Shown: positions 25,904 to 35,269 of the stretch, piece by piece
Layout of the letters: each line of letters begins with the position of its first letter
Numbering within the stretch: the stretch's first letter is position 1
Origin: Haloechinothrix alba
GTDB lineage: Bacteria > Actinomycetota > Actinomycetes > Mycobacteriales > Pseudonocardiaceae
Reading direction: 5' to 3'
Length of the DNA stretch: 64,000 nt
NCBI RefSeq assembly: GCF_900188115.1
Contig: NZ_FZNW01000006.1
Span: 124,001-188,000, forward strand
Notes under the pieces: model-generated
The model's database searches: none
Told to the model about the DNA's origin: nothing
The model's input: only the letters and a program-made list of their open reading frames with translations
Made by a program: the position numbers and the translations under genes

Positions 25904-26614
25904 ATGCGGTCGAGACGGCTGGAGTACTCGGAGTCGACACGGAGCGCGCTCGTGGAGAGCGCGGTCACCCTGTTCACCAAACATGGCTACGCAGGCACCT
26001 CTCTCGACGAGATCGCCAAGCGCGCACGGGTGACGAAGGGCGCGCTGTACCACCATTTCAGCGGTAAGCAAGCGCTCTTCGAGGCTGCTTTCGACGCGGT
26101 CGAGCGGCGGGTGCACGCCGAGCTCACCGAGGTGACCGAGGGCGACGGTGCGCCGTGGGACCGCGCCGTCGAAGGGCTGCGCACATTCCTCACGATCTGC
26201 CTCGAGCCGGAGTACCAGCGCATCGTGATCCACGAGGCGCCTGTCGTGATGGGTGCCGAACGGTGGCGCGAGGCCGAGAGCCACTACAGCTACGGCGTGA
26301 TCCGCTCCATCCTCAATGACCTGGTCGAGTCCGGCCACCTCGGGGCGATCCCGCTCGAGGTCACCGCGAACCTGCTGTTCGGGGCCCTGTCGGCAGCGGC
26401 ATCCATGATCGCGGGCTCCGCCGACCCCAAGGACGTCAGTGCCCGGACCGAGGAGGTCATCGTGCAGGTCCTGCGTTCGGTCCGGGCGAGCGCCGCGGCC
26501 GGTACGCCGGATACGGATGCGGGACCGGCACGGGGCAAGCGCTCCGCCGCGCACATCGCGGACAAGATCAGGACCAAGGTCGCGGGCGATCCGTCCGGTG
26601 CGGGGGAGCGGTAA
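25904..26614 (+). CDS. TetR-family transcriptional regulator
   Basis: 236 residues from ATG 25904. The N-terminal HTH is typical: LVESAVTLFTKHGYAGTSLDEIAKRARVTKGALYHHFSGKQALFEAAFD. The C-terminal ligand/dimer domain is TetR_C-like (YQRIVIHEAPVVMGAERW). It ends in a basic, Lys-containing tail of ~45 residues that is probably disordered. A longer upstream reading has no SD, while GAGGGTGG lies before this ATG. Likely targets are itself and the divergent gene pair, through the palindrome at 25820-25834. The inducer is unknown. Confidence 0.85.
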   Translation: MRSRRLEYSESTRSALVESAVTLFTKHGYAGTSLDEIAKRARVTKGALYHHFSGKQALFEAAFDAVERRVHAELTEVTEGDGAPWDRAVEGLRTFLTICLEPEYQRIVIHEAPVVMGAERWREAESHYSYGVIRSILNDLVESGHLGAIPLEVTANLLFGALSAAASMIAGSADPKDVSARTEEVIVQVLRSVRASAAAGTPDTDAGPARGKRSAAHIADKIRTKVAGDPSGAGER

Positions 26615-26630
26615 CCCACCTCCCCGAACT

Positions 26631-26652
26631 GGCACGCCACAGGCACGCCACA
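26631..26652. repeat. 11-bp tandem duplication between convergent genes
   Basis: GGCACGCCACA occurs twice head to tail (26631-26641, 26642-26652) and a third, diverged partial copy follows. The gap between the TetR and lipB stops is only 79 bp. Minor. Confidence 0.5.
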
Positions 26653-26693
26653 GGCACACCGTCACGCGTGGCGCGGCCTCGCGGCAGGCACGA

Positions 26694-27443
26694 TCAGTCC
26701 TGGAAGGCGAACGTCACGCCGGGTGCGTGTGCCTCGCCTCCCGCGGCGCGATCGAGGCTACGCTCGTCGTCGACGGCGAGCTCGCCGTCCAGTGCGGCGA
26801 GCACGGCCGTGCGCGCGAGCGGCAGCACCTCGTCCACGGTCACATCGCGGCCGAGCTCGGCCGACAGCGAGGTCACGCCCGCGTCGCTGATGCCGCACGG
26901 CACGATGCGGTCGAACGCCGTCATGTCCGGGTTGCAGTTGATCTCGAACCCGTGCATGGTGACGCCCTGCTGGACGCGGATACCCAGGGCCGCGATCTTG
27001 CGTACCGGCCCGTTCCGGTCCGCGGGTAACCAGACGCCGCTCCTGCCGTCCACCCGGCCGGTGTGCACCCCGAGCCGGTCACACACGTCGATCAGCGCTT
27101 GCTCGAGGCGGCGCACGTAGTGCAGCACGTCGATCGGATCGGCGAGCTTGATGATCGGGTAACCGACCAGCTGACCGGGACCGTGCCAGGTGATCTTCCC
27201 GCCGCGGTCCACGTCGATGACCGGGGTGCCGTCCGTGGGGCGCTCGGCGTCCTCCGTGCGCTTACCTGCCGTGTACACCGACGGGTGCTGCAGCAGCAGC
27301 AGCGTATCGGGCTGCTCCTGCTCCGCGCGTGCGGTGACGAGGTCGCGCTGCATGTCCCACGCTCGGGAGTACTCGATGGTGCCGACCTCGCGAACGACGA
27401 CCGGCTCACTGGATTCGCGGCAGCTGGGGTACGAGTTCGTCAC
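26694..27443 (-). CDS. lipB: Lipoyl(octanoyl) transferase
   Basis: A 249-residue enzyme that transfers octanoyl from ACP to the lipoyl lysines of E2 subunits. The family signature [18 protein letters not shown] (~79-96) is present, with the catalytic Lys in [10 protein letters not shown] (~146) and Cys in IVPCGISD (~180). GTG start. It is the last gene of the minus-strand run lpdA-sucB-TIGR01777-lipB, so the enzyme that octanoylates SucB is encoded with SucB. In mycobacteria lipA follows; here the next DNA is the convergent TetR gene and lipA is absent from the window. Confidence 0.95.
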   Translation of the reverse strand: MTNSYPSCRESSEPVVVREVGTIEYSRAWDMQRDLVTARAEQEQPDTLLLLQHPSVYTAGKRTEDAERPTDGTPVIDVDRGGKITWHGPGQLVGYPIIKLADPIDVLHYVRRLEQALIDVCDRLGVHTGRVDGRSGVWLPADRNGPVRKIAALGIRVQQGVTMHGFEINCNPDMTAFDRIVPCGISDAGVTSLSAELGRDVTVDEVLPLARTAVLAALDGELAVDDERSLDRAAGGEAHAPGVTFAFQD

Positions 27444-27501
27444 GACGTGAGCGTACCGCGTGCGTGGCCCCGTCCGGGAGTGGATCGCACGGGTATCGGC
27501 G

Positions 27502-28383
27502 TCACAGCAGGTCGGCGAGGGCGGTGTCGAGATCCGTATGGGCGAACTCGAATCCTGCCGAGCTCAACGCGGCCGGTAGGACGCGCTGGCTGATCAGGGC
27601 GGTCTCCTCAGCTGCCTCGCCGAGAGCGACGCGCAGGACCGGCGCGGGCACCGTCCACGGCGCCGGCCGGTTCACCTGCCTGGCGAGTGCCCTGGTGAAC
27701 TCGCGGTTGGTGACCGGGCCCGGCGCGCACAGGTTCACCGGCCCGGAGACCGAGCCGTGCTCGATGGCGAACCGGATCGCGGCGACCTCGTCGGACAGGC
27801 TGATCCAGGACATGTACTGCGCGCCGGACCCCAGGCGGCCGCCGAGCGCGAGCAGGAACACCGGCTCGAGGAGCCGGAGCAGCCCACCGTGGCCGGCAAG
27901 GACCAGGCCCGTGCGCACCGAGACCACCCGGGTACCCGCCCCGCGTGCCGGCCCGGTCGCGCGCTCCCACTCCACGCACAGCTGTGCCATGAAGCCCTCG
28001 CCGGGGCCGTGCGACTCGTCCACCGCGACGTCGGCGGTGTCGCCGTAGTAGGCGATCCCGGAGGCATTGACCAGGACGGGCACCCGGTGCTCTGCGACAG
28101 CCTCGGCCAGCACCTCGGTGGGCTCGATCCTGCTGTTGCGGATCATCTGCTTGCGCGCCGCGCTCCACCGGCCGAGCAGGGACGACCCGCACAGGTTCAC
28201 CACGGCCTCGACACCGTCGAAGGCCCCGTCCGCGACCGTGCCCCTGGGAGGATCCCAGTTGCGCTCGTCCTCGGCTACCGGTTCCCCGCGCACCAGCCTG
28301 AGGACCTCATGCCCCGCGCGACGCAACTCGTCGACGAGTGCGCTGCCGATGAACCCGCTCGACCCCGCGATGAGAATCCGCAT
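27502..28383 (-). CDS. TIGR01777-family NAD(P)-dependent epimerase-like protein
   Basis: 293 residues of an extended-SDR Rossmann protein: [33 protein letters not shown] at the N-terminus, [13 protein letters not shown] with the Tyr, and a C-terminal DUF1731-like region ([30 protein letters not shown]). This is the conserved neighbour of sucB and lipB in actinobacteria (Rv2216 position). Family members are sometimes labelled SulA or cell-division inhibitor without direct proof here. The 37 bp next to the upstream terminator-like hairpin could give it its own promoter. Confidence 0.85.
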   Translation of the reverse strand: MRILIAGSSGFIGSALVDELRRAGHEVLRLVRGEPVAEDERNWDPPRGTVADGAFDGVEAVVNLCGSSLLGRWSAARKQMIRNSRIEPTEVLAEAVAEHRVPVLVNASGIAYYGDTADVAVDESHGPGEGFMAQLCVEWERATGPARGAGTRVVSVRTGLVLAGHGGLLRLLEPVFLLALGGRLGSGAQYMSWISLSDEVAAIRFAIEHGSVSGPVNLCAPGPVTNREFTRALARQVNRPAPWTVPAPVLRVALGEAAEETALISQRVLPAALSSAGFEFAHTDLDTALADLL

Positions 28384-28420
28384 GTCGAGACCCTATCGCC
28401 TGTGCAGGGTCCTGTGTGCA

Positions 28421-28465
28421 CGTTCCGCTGTGCGGGCCGCGCTCAGGCCCCCGCACAGCGGAACG
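28421..28465 (-). terminator. 16-bp perfect hairpin after sucB
   Basis: Positions 28421-28436 pair perfectly with 28450-28465 around a 13-nt loop, 12 bp past the sucB stop. It should end or attenuate transcription from lpdA-sucB before the TIGR01777 and lipB genes. Confidence 0.75.
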
Positions 28466-28477
28466 GGAGCGTGCCGG

Positions 28478-30328
28478 CTACAGGCCGAGCTCGCTTTCGA
28501 ACGCGGCCTCCTCGAGCCGGTGCTTGATCGTCGTCAGGAAGCGGCCCGCGTCCGCGCCGTCGACCAGCCGGTGGTCGTAGGTCAGCGCGAGGTAGGCCAT
28601 GGACCTGATGGCGATGGTGTCGTTGCCGTCCATATCGCTGATCACCACAGGTCGCTTGACAACGGCACCCACGCCGAGGATCCCGGACTGCGGCTGGTTG
28701 ATGATCGGGGTGTCGAACAGCGCGCCGTTGCTGCCGAGGTTGGTGACCGTGAAGGTGCCGCCCGAGAGCTCCTCCGGGACGATCTTGTTGGTCCGGGTGC
28801 GCTTGGCGAGGTCGTCGATCCGGGTGGCAAGCCCCGCGAGGTTGAGGTCCCCCGCGTTGTGCAGCACCGGCGAGATCAGCCCACGGTCGGTGTCCACCGC
28901 GACGGCCAGGTGTTCGGCGTCGAAGTAGGTGATCTGCTGGGCTTCCTCGTCGAGATAGGCGTTGACGTTCGGGTGCTGCTTGAGCGCTTCCACCGTTGCC
29001 TTGGCGAAGAACGGCAGAAACGTGAGCTTGACGCCCTCGCGTTCGAGGAACGCTGCTTTTGCCTTTTCACGCAGTCGCGCGATCTTGGTGACGTCGACCT
29101 CGTGCACCTGCGTGAGCTGGGCCGAGTTCTGCAGCGACTCCTTGGTCCGCTTCGCGATGGTCAGCCGGACCCGGTTCGCCTTCTGCGTCGTGCCGCGCAT
29201 CCCCGAGGTGTCCTCGGCAGGCGGGGCAGGCGCCGTCGAGCCCGCCGACGGACCCCCTTGCGGGCCCTGCGCGGCCGGTTCCGCTGCGGGCGCCTGCTGC
29301 TGCTTGGCTTCGATCGCGGCCGTGACGTCCTGCTTGCGGATCCGGCCTCCGACCCCGCTTCCCTGCAACGAGTTCAGGTCGATGCCGTGCTCGGACGCGA
29401 GCTTGCGCACCAGCGGTGTGACGTAGGGAGTCGATGCGGTGCCGTCGGCGGGTGCCGCCCCGTCCCCGGACGGCCCACCGGACTGCCCCGCGGACGGCGC
29501 TGCCGGCTCGGGAGTGGCGTGCCGGCCGGAGCTCGCGGCTGCCGCGGGTTCCTGCGCCTGCTGCGGCTGTGCCTGCTGCGGCTGTGCCTGCTGCGGCTGG
29601 GGCCGCTCCTGCTGGGCCTGCTCCTGTTGTGCCTGCTCCTGCTGTGCCTGCTCATGCTGGGGCTGCTGGCCCGCGGCAGGCGCTGCCGGGGCGTCTCCGA
29701 TCACCGCGAGGCGGCCGCCGACCTCCACGGTCTCGTCCGCCTGCGCCGTGATCTCCAGGAGCGTGCCGGCGACGGGGGAGGGTACCTCGGTGTCGACCTT
29801 GTCGGTGGAGATCTCCAGCAGGGGTTCGTCCACCTCGACGCGGTCGCCCTCCTGCTTGAGCCACCGGGTAACGGTGCCTTCGGTGACGCTCTCCCCGAGC
29901 TCGGGCAGGGTCACGGGGGTGCCACCGCCCCCGGACGTCGCCGGCGCGGGCTCCGCAGGCTGTTGGGGCGCTTGTTGGGTGGCATCCTGCTCGGCCGCAG
30001 GCTGCTGGGCAGGCTGCTCGACCGGCTGCTGGGCTTGCTGCTGGGGTGCCGACTGCTGCCCCTGCTCGGCCGGGGCGGCGTCGCCCCCCGAGCCGTCATC
30101 GATGACGGCGAGTTCGGCGCCCACCTCGACGGTCGTGTCCTGGGTTGCGACGATCCGGGTCACGGTGCCGGCGACGGGGGAGGGTACCTCGGTGTCGACC
30201 TTGTCGGTGGAGATCTCCAGCAGGGGTTCGTCCACCTCGACGCGGTCGCCCTCCTGCTTGAGCCACCGGGTAACGGTGCCTTCGGTGACGCTCTCGCCGA
30301 GTTCCGGCAATGTGAGGGAGAAGGCCAT
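28478..30328 (-). CDS. sucB: Dihydrolipoamide acyltransferase E2 with two lipoyl domains
   Basis: 616 residues. Two nearly identical lipoyl domains sit at ~1-78 and ~135-212, with lipoyl lysines K43 and K177 in STDKVDTE. They are followed by Gln/Ala-rich linkers, an E3-binding domain (~300-340, [18 protein letters not shown]...GGRIRKQDV) and the catalytic domain ending in the chloramphenicol-acetyltransferase-like motif [11 protein letters not shown]. In actinobacteria this E2 (DlaT) serves the AceE-dependent pyruvate dehydrogenase, despite the sucB name. LpdA just upstream is the matching E3. The lipoyl domains are repeated at DNA level (131 bp identical) and the second linker is a 15-bp VNTR. 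Confidence 0.95.
   Translation of the reverse strand: MAFSLTLPELGESVTEGTVTRWLKQEGDRVEVDEPLLEISTDKVDTEVPSPVAGTVTRIVATQDTTVEVGAELAVIDDGSGGDAAPAEQGQQSAPQQQAQQPVEQPAQQPAAEQDATQQAPQQPAEPAPATSGGGGTPVTLPELGESVTEGTVTRWLKQEGDRVEVDEPLLEISTDKVDTEVPSPVAGTLLEITAQADETVEVGGRLAVIGDAPAAPAAGQQPQHEQAQQEQAQQEQAQQERPQPQQAQPQQAQPQQAQEPAAAASSGRHATPEPAAPSAGQSGGPSGDGAAPADGTASTPYVTPLVRKLASEHGIDLNSLQGSGVGGRIRKQDVTAAIEAKQQQAPAAEPAAQGPQGGPSAGSTAPAPPAEDTSGMRGTTQKANRVRLTIAKRTKESLQNSAQLTQVHEVDVTKIARLREKAKAAFLEREGVKLTFLPFFAKATVEALKQHPNVNAYLDEEAQQITYFDAEHLAVAVDTDRGLISPVLHNAGDLNLAGLATRIDDLAKRTRTNKIVPEELSGGTFTVTNLGSNGALFDTPIINQPQSGILGVGAVVKRPVVISDMDGNDTIAIRSMAYLALTYDHRLVDGADAGRFLTTIKHRLEEAAFESELGL
29556..29660. repeat. 15-bp minisatellite (7 units) coding the E2 linker
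   Basis: Seven consecutive 15-bp units run from 29556 to 29660: three of the type GCCTGCTGCGGCTGT and four of the type GCCTGCTCCTGCTGT, with one- or two-base differences. On the minus strand they encode pentapeptides of the [10 protein letters not shown] kind that form the flexible linker after the second lipoyl domain. Copy number is likely to vary between strains. Confidence 0.8.
29763..29893. repeat. 131-bp perfect direct repeat inside sucB, copy A
   Basis: Identical base for base to 30165-30295, offset by 402 bp (134 codons). It encodes the core of the second lipoyl domain. Sequence just outside differs, including silent changes. Confidence 0.9.
30165..30295. repeat. 131-bp perfect direct repeat inside sucB, copy B
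   Basis: Partner of 29763-29893. It encodes the core of the first lipoyl domain. Identity that includes all synonymous sites points to recent duplication or gene conversion. Confidence 0.9.
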
Positions 30329-30395
30329 CTCTTGCTGACTCCTCAGTGTCTGTGTCGAAGCCGGTTGTTCACGGTAGTCGAGCTCTCGGCCGTGA

Positions 30396-31769
30396 TCAGC
30401 CGTGCACGTGCAAGGGCTTGCCGGCGAGCGCGAGATGCGCCTCGCCGAGCGCTTCGGTCTGCGTGGGGTGGGCGTGGATCAGGGGGGCGACGTCGGCGGG
30501 GAACGCCTCCCAGTTGTAGATCAGTTGCGCTTCCCCGATGAGCTCACCGACGCGGTCGCCAACCAGGTGCAGGCCGACGACCGGACCGTCCGGTGCCTGG
30601 ATCAACTTCACCGCTCCGGATGTCTTCAGGATCTGGCTCTTGCCGTTACCGCCGAGGTCGTAGGTGAAGGTGGTGACGTCGGATCCGTAGCGCTGGCGAG
30701 CCTCGTCCTCCGACAGCCCCACAGAGGCCACCTCGGGATGGCAGTAGGTCACGCGGGGAATACCGGCCTCGTCGATCGGCTCCGGGTTCAGGCCCGCGAT
30801 GTCCTCGGCCACGAAGATCCCTTGTGCGAACCCGCGGTGGGCGAGCTGCAGCCCGTCGACGATGTCCCCGACAGCGTAGACGCCGGGAAGGTTGGTGCGC
30901 ATGCGCTCGTCCGTGGTGACGAAGCCGCGGTCCATGGCGACGCCCACCTCGGAGTAGCCGTGGCCTGCCGTGTTGGGTCCCCTGCCAACGGCCACGAGCA
31001 ACAGATCGGCGTCCAGTGTCTCGCCGGACTCCAGCGAGACGGACACGCCGTTGTCGGTCTGGGCCGCGTCGGTGAACTTCACCCCCGTCTTGAACCCGAT
31101 CTTGCGGCGGCGGAAGGCGCGTTCCAGCTGCTTGGACGCGAACTCGTCCTCGGCGGGGACCAGCCGGGGCAGTGCCTCGACGATCGTCACGTCGGCACCG
31201 AAGGAGGCCCAGACGCTGGCGAACTCGACTCCGATCACGCCCCCGCCCAGCACGACGACCTTGTCGGGTACGTAGTCCATCGTGAGTGCCTGCTCACTGG
31301 CCACGATGCGCCCGCCGAGCTCCAGTCCCGGCAGGGTCTTGGAGTACGACCCGGTGGCCAGCAGCACGTTCCGGCCGGTGTACCTCGTCCCGTCGACCTC
31401 GACGGTGTGCTGGTCGACCAGCGTTCCGCTGCCCTCGACGAAGGTCACGCCGTGGGCCTTCGTCAGCCCCTGCAGCCCCTTGTACAGGCGGTTGACGATG
31501 CCGTCCTTGTACTTGTTGACCCCTGCGATGTCGACGCCGTCGAAGGTGGCCTTCACCCCGAACTGGTCACTGTCGCGTGCCGCGTCCGCGATCTCGGCCG
31601 CGTGCAGCAGGGCCTTGGTCGGGATGCAACCACGGTGCAGGCACGTCCCTCCCAGCTTGTCCTTTTCGATCAGGGTTACGGAAAGGCCCAACTCGGCCGC
31701 ACGGAACGCCGCGGCATAGCCGCCCGATCCGCCACCAAGGATCACCAGGTCAGCGGATGTATCAGACAC
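30396..31769 (-). CDS. lpdA: Dihydrolipoamide dehydrogenase (E3)
   Basis: A 457-residue flavoprotein that reoxidises dihydrolipoyl groups with NAD. FAD-binding [17 protein letters not shown] (~12-28) is followed by the redox disulfide [13 protein letters not shown] (Cys43, Cys48), NAD-binding [13 protein letters not shown] (~180) and the C-terminal HAHPTQTEA motif with the catalytic His. GTG 31769 is chosen because AAGGAG precedes it and the protein then begins directly with the FAD motif. It is first in the lpdA-sucB run, 67 bp before sucB, and divergent from the gene at 32052. Confidence 0.95.
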   Translation of the reverse strand: MSDTSADLVILGGGSGGYAAAFRAAELGLSVTLIEKDKLGGTCLHRGCIPTKALLHAAEIADAARDSDQFGVKATFDGVDIAGVNKYKDGIVNRLYKGLQGLTKAHGVTFVEGSGTLVDQHTVEVDGTRYTGRNVLLATGSYSKTLPGLELGGRIVASEQALTMDYVPDKVVVLGGGVIGVEFASVWASFGADVTIVEALPRLVPAEDEFASKQLERAFRRRKIGFKTGVKFTDAAQTDNGVSVSLESGETLDADLLLVAVGRGPNTAGHGYSEVGVAMDRGFVTTDERMRTNLPGVYAVGDIVDGLQLAHRGFAQGIFVAEDIAGLNPEPIDEAGIPRVTYCHPEVASVGLSEDEARQRYGSDVTTFTYDLGGNGKSQILKTSGAVKLIQAPDGPVVGLHLVGDRVGELIGEAQLIYNWEAFPADVAPLIHAHPTQTEALGEAHLALAGKPLHVHG

Positions 31770-32051
31770 TTCGAACTCTCCTTGCGAAGGCGACGACAAT
31801 GGGTCGTGGTCGTACGCTGCCGGCGGTACGGTCCCGCCGGTGGCACATGTCATCTTGTCACTACGGTTGCCACGGTAGCGAGTTACCCGCGAGTGCGCGT
31901 GAGCAACAGGCACGTGATCGTGGTGATAATGGAGACAACAGCACGGCCGTGGGCGGTGGAATACGCGCGGTCGTACTTGTCGTGCCGGTGGAGCCGGTGA
32001 CCGAGCGCCGCGCGCGCGAGCGTGGCCCGACAGGAGCTGAGGTGGTACTCG

Positions 32052-32411
32052 GTGGGTCTTTTCGACTCGTTCCGCAAGCGTCGCAAGTCGGGTGGGGCGC
32101 GAGGAGGCGTGCGCAAGTCGACCTCGAACGACATTGCGCACCTCGATGAGTGGGCCGCCCAGCGGCGGGGAGTCGAGGCGTTCGTCGAACCCCCCACCCG
32201 GATCACGGAGACGACCGTCGTGCTCATCGCGCACGACGGGGAATGGACCCGCCGCAGGATCGGCAGCCTGGATGCCGCCCAGGAGTTCGGGCACAAGCGT
32301 TCGATGCCGGTCTACGAAGTGTCCAAGGTCGGCTACCCGCAACGCATGCGCGACTACACCGAGCGCCAGAAGATCCTGGACAGGCGGCGGCGGGAACGGG
32401 GAGAGGCGTGA
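32052..32411 (+). CDS. Small conserved actinobacterial protein (function unknown)
   Basis: 119 residues from GTG 32052, starting MGLFDSFRKRRKSGG. The middle part (ITETTVVLIAHDGEWTRRRI) and the end (PVYEVSKVGYPQRMRDYTERQKILDRRRR) recall a conserved actinobacterial family often mislabelled 'oxidoreductase'. It has no cofactor motif. It is basic, cytosolic and has no signal peptide. It ends 23 bp from the convergent SUKH-domain gene. I do not assign a role. Confidence 0.6.
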   Translation: MGLFDSFRKRRKSGGARGGVRKSTSNDIAHLDEWAAQRRGVEAFVEPPTRITETTVVLIAHDGEWTRRRIGSLDAAQEFGHKRSMPVYEVSKVGYPQRMRDYTERQKILDRRRRERGEA

Positions 32412-32434
32412 CCGGCCCGTCCGTGTGCCCCGGT

Positions 32435-33643
32435 TCACCGGCATTGCTCCAGCAGGTGCAGATGCCGTTCCAGTAGTGGGCGGAAGCCGACGTGCACGCT
32501 CGTACCCAGCTGCGGATCCCACTCGGCCGCGTACCAGGTCGTCGCCGCACTGCCCGCCGCGCTGTCGGCGCGGGCTCGCACCAGCAGTACGAGCACCCCG
32601 GTCGGGCCAGGGGAGCTGATCACGACGCCGCGTTCGGCGCTGGCGTACAGCTCCGTGGCGCCGAGCAGCCGGGGGAAGACCACATCGGCCGGTAGGCCGT
32701 CACAGGTCCGCAGGAACTGCCGGTAGTCCGCCGGTAGCGCCACGCCGAGCCTGCGCTCCGCCTCACCCACCCGCTGCGCGGGCGCGGGGGAGGGCGCCTG
32801 CGGAGGCTCGACGTCGGGATGGTGCCTGGCTGTCAGGATCGCGGAGACGAGCTCGCCCATGGTGCGCTCACCCGACCTGTCGCGGTGTTCCCTCGGGTGC
32901 CTGCCGCGCAGCACGGCCTGCAGCTCGCCGGCGCACCGCCGTGCCCACGAGCCACCGACACCGAGGGGCTCTGCGAGCGCGCCCTCAAGCAGTAGCCCCG
33001 CGAGGTTGCGGCATCCCGCCAGCATCGCCACCGGTGGCCACGGCCTGCCGCGCGCCGTGCAGGCCCAGCGGTGCAGCGCAGCACGCGCGTGCTCGGTGTG
33101 CCCGGCGAGCGCGGCGTCATCGGCTTCCCGCGCGATCGGGCGCAGCGGGTCGACAGGCTCCGGCTCCGCGCCGTGCCCGGACGGCGCGGAGCTGCCGGCG
33201 AGGTCGTCGGCCAGCTGGGTGGCCGCCTCCGCGCCGACATCTCCCACGAGCCTGCCGAGCAGGTCGCTCGGGGAGTGCTGCCGCCTGCCCAAGTACGCGC
33301 GATGCGCCCGCTGCTCGGCATCGAGGTCGGGCGGCACGAGTTCGGCCGCCCATCCGGGCTGCGCGGGCCGGTGGGCGAGCAGTACCGCGACCGCCCGCCG
33401 CATCACCGCGTCGGTGAACAGCTCCTCGACGGCCGACCCCGCCGCGCGCCGCCACGTGGTGATCAACCGGTCCGACTCGCCTGCGAACCCGCAACCTGCG
33501 AGCAGGACCGCGGCGTGGCCGACCGTGGCCGCCAGCCGGGCGGGCGGTGCGGTCAGCGCGGTCGAGGTCGCCAGCTCGACGTAGGAGTCCGGGTCCCAGG
33601 CAGTGACCGGGGGCGCCACGATCGGGCCGCGCGGCGGGTACAT
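32435..33643 (-). CDS. Protein with C-terminal SMI1/KNR4 (SUKH) domain
   Basis: 402 residues. The C-terminal ~120 residues carry the SUKH signature: RVGEAERRLGVALPADYRQFLRTCDG (~285-310), then a Gly/hydrophobic patch and W-Y pair. The N-terminal ~270 residues are Ala/Arg-rich and helical, with no domain that I recognise. SUKH domains are best known as immunity proteins of contact or polymorphic toxin systems, but no toxin gene is adjacent. It starts 11 bp after the pepA stop on the same strand, so it is probably co-transcribed with pepA. Confidence 0.65.
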   Translation of the reverse strand: MYPPRGPIVAPPVTAWDPDSYVELATSTALTAPPARLAATVGHAAVLLAGCGFAGESDRLITTWRRAAGSAVEELFTDAVMRRAVAVLLAHRPAQPGWAAELVPPDLDAEQRAHRAYLGRRQHSPSDLLGRLVGDVGAEAATQLADDLAGSSAPSGHGAEPEPVDPLRPIAREADDAALAGHTEHARAALHRWACTARGRPWPPVAMLAGCRNLAGLLLEGALAEPLGVGGSWARRCAGELQAVLRGRHPREHRDRSGERTMGELVSAILTARHHPDVEPPQAPSPAPAQRVGEAERRLGVALPADYRQFLRTCDGLPADVVFPRLLGATELYASAERGVVISSPGPTGVLVLLVRARADSAAGSAATTWYAAEWDPQLGTSVHVGFRPLLERHLHLLEQCR

Positions 33644-33654
33644 CGCCGGTTCCG

Positions 33655-35157
33655 CTAGTCGCGCTCGGCGAGGTCGGCGAGCACGGCAGCCATGGTGCGA
33701 ACCGGGACCCCGGTTCCACCCTTACCCGTGTAGCCCCACGTGCCCGTGGTGTTGAACGCGGGTCCGGCCACATCGATGTGCACCCAGGGCAGGTCGTCGG
33801 CGACGAACTCGCGCAGGAAGACCCCTGCCACGAGCATGCCGCCCCAGCGGTTGCCGGTCACGTTGGCGATGTCGGCGATCCGGGAGTCCAGCTCGCCGCG
33901 CAGCTCCTCCGGAAGCGGCATCGCCCAGCCGCCCTCGCCGGTGCGCCGCGCGATGTCGGCGACCCGGTCGCGAAACTCGTCCGAGCCCATCACGCCCGGG
34001 GTCCTGTTGCCGAGCGCGACGGTCTGCGCGCCGGTCAGCGTCGAGGTCTCGATCAGGTAGTCGGGGTCGTCCTCGGCCGCCCGCGCGATCGCGTCCGCGA
34101 GGATCAACCGTCCCTCCGCGTCGGTGTTGAGCACCTCCACCGTCGTGCCGCCGTAGGTCTCCAGCACATCCCCCGGGCGGTACGCCGTCGCCGACGGCAT
34201 GTTCTCCGCGAGCGGGATGTCGGCGGTGATCTCGAGGGGGTACCGCAGCTTCGCGGCGAGCACGATCGTGGCGAGCACGGCCGCCGCACCGGCCATGTCC
34301 GAGGTCATGTTCTCCATGCCGGCGGCAGGCTTGATCGAGATGCCGCCAGTGTCGAACGTGATGCCCTTACCGACGAGCGCGACCTTCCGGACCGGCTTGC
34401 TGCCCTTGTACCGCAGCCGCACCAGACGCGGTTTACGGACCGAGCCCCCGCCGACCCCGAGGATCCCCCCGAAGCCGTTGCGCTCGAGATCCTGCTCGTC
34501 GAGGACGTCGACGGAGAGGTCGACGGACTCGGCGAGCTCGCGTACCCGATCGGCGAACACCTCGGGGTAGAGGTCGTTCGGCGGCGTGTTGACGAGGTCG
34601 CGCGCCAGGATGACCGCCTCGGCGATGCTCGTGGCGGCCGTGACGGTGGCCTGGTGGTCCCGGGACGACCCCTCCGCCGGGCTGAGCAGATCGATCGTGG
34701 CAAGGGGCTCGCCGGCGGACTCGGACTTGTAGTCGGTGAACGCGTAGGCACCGAGGGCGGTACCTTCCACCGTGGCCTGCGGGTCGAGCGCGGAGAGGGT
34801 GGACAGCACATGCGTGGTGCCGCTCGGCAGCGCCCGCGCCGCTGCGCCGGATGCGCGCCGGACCTGCTCGGGCGTGATGCCGCCGTCCACCTTGCCGAGC
34901 CCGGCTGCGAGGACGAGAGGGGGGCCGAGCCTGCCGAGGGTCGGTACCTTGACGACCTCATCCGCCTTGCCCTTGGCTCCGAGGGTGGCGAGCACCTCGG
35001 CGAGCGTGCCGTCGAACGCGCCGTCGACCGCCTGGGAGCCGCTCGCGATCTCGACCCCGTCCTCGCCCTGTATGGTCGCGATGATGATCGCTTCGCTGTC
35101 GCTTGCGGTCACAGCGTCGTCACGGCTGTCTACGAGCGCGAACTGGGGCACGGTCAC
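33655..35157 (-). CDS. pepA: Leucyl aminopeptidase (M17)
   Basis: A 500-residue cytosolic dimetal peptidase removing N-terminal residues. Metal and active-site blocks are [16 protein letters not shown] (~260-275), DMAGAAAV (~290) and the signature [13 protein letters not shown] (~345), plus the catalytic Lys/Arg region. The GTG at 35157 has AAGGAG 5 nt upstream and gives the normal M17 length. An in-frame upstream extension is low-complexity and has no SD. It is first of a two-gene unit with the SUKH gene. Confidence 0.95.
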   Translation of the reverse strand: MTVPQFALVDSRDDAVTASDSEAIIIATIQGEDGVEIASGSQAVDGAFDGTLAEVLATLGAKGKADEVVKVPTLGRLGPPLVLAAGLGKVDGGITPEQVRRASGAAARALPSGTTHVLSTLSALDPQATVEGTALGAYAFTDYKSESAGEPLATIDLLSPAEGSSRDHQATVTAATSIAEAVILARDLVNTPPNDLYPEVFADRVRELAESVDLSVDVLDEQDLERNGFGGILGVGGGSVRKPRLVRLRYKGSKPVRKVALVGKGITFDTGGISIKPAAGMENMTSDMAGAAAVLATIVLAAKLRYPLEITADIPLAENMPSATAYRPGDVLETYGGTTVEVLNTDAEGRLILADAIARAAEDDPDYLIETSTLTGAQTVALGNRTPGVMGSDEFRDRVADIARRTGEGGWAMPLPEELRGELDSRIADIANVTGNRWGGMLVAGVFLREFVADDLPWVHIDVAGPAFNTTGTWGYTGKGGTGVPVRTMAAVLADLAERD

Positions 35158-35269
35158 GGTGACTCCTTGCGTGTCGATCGCGGGTAATTGCACCTGCCTG
35201 CTGGGCGGGCTCGAATGCCATGCTATTGGCGACGCCGACGGGGACCGAACGAGAGGTCGGTGATCGCCG

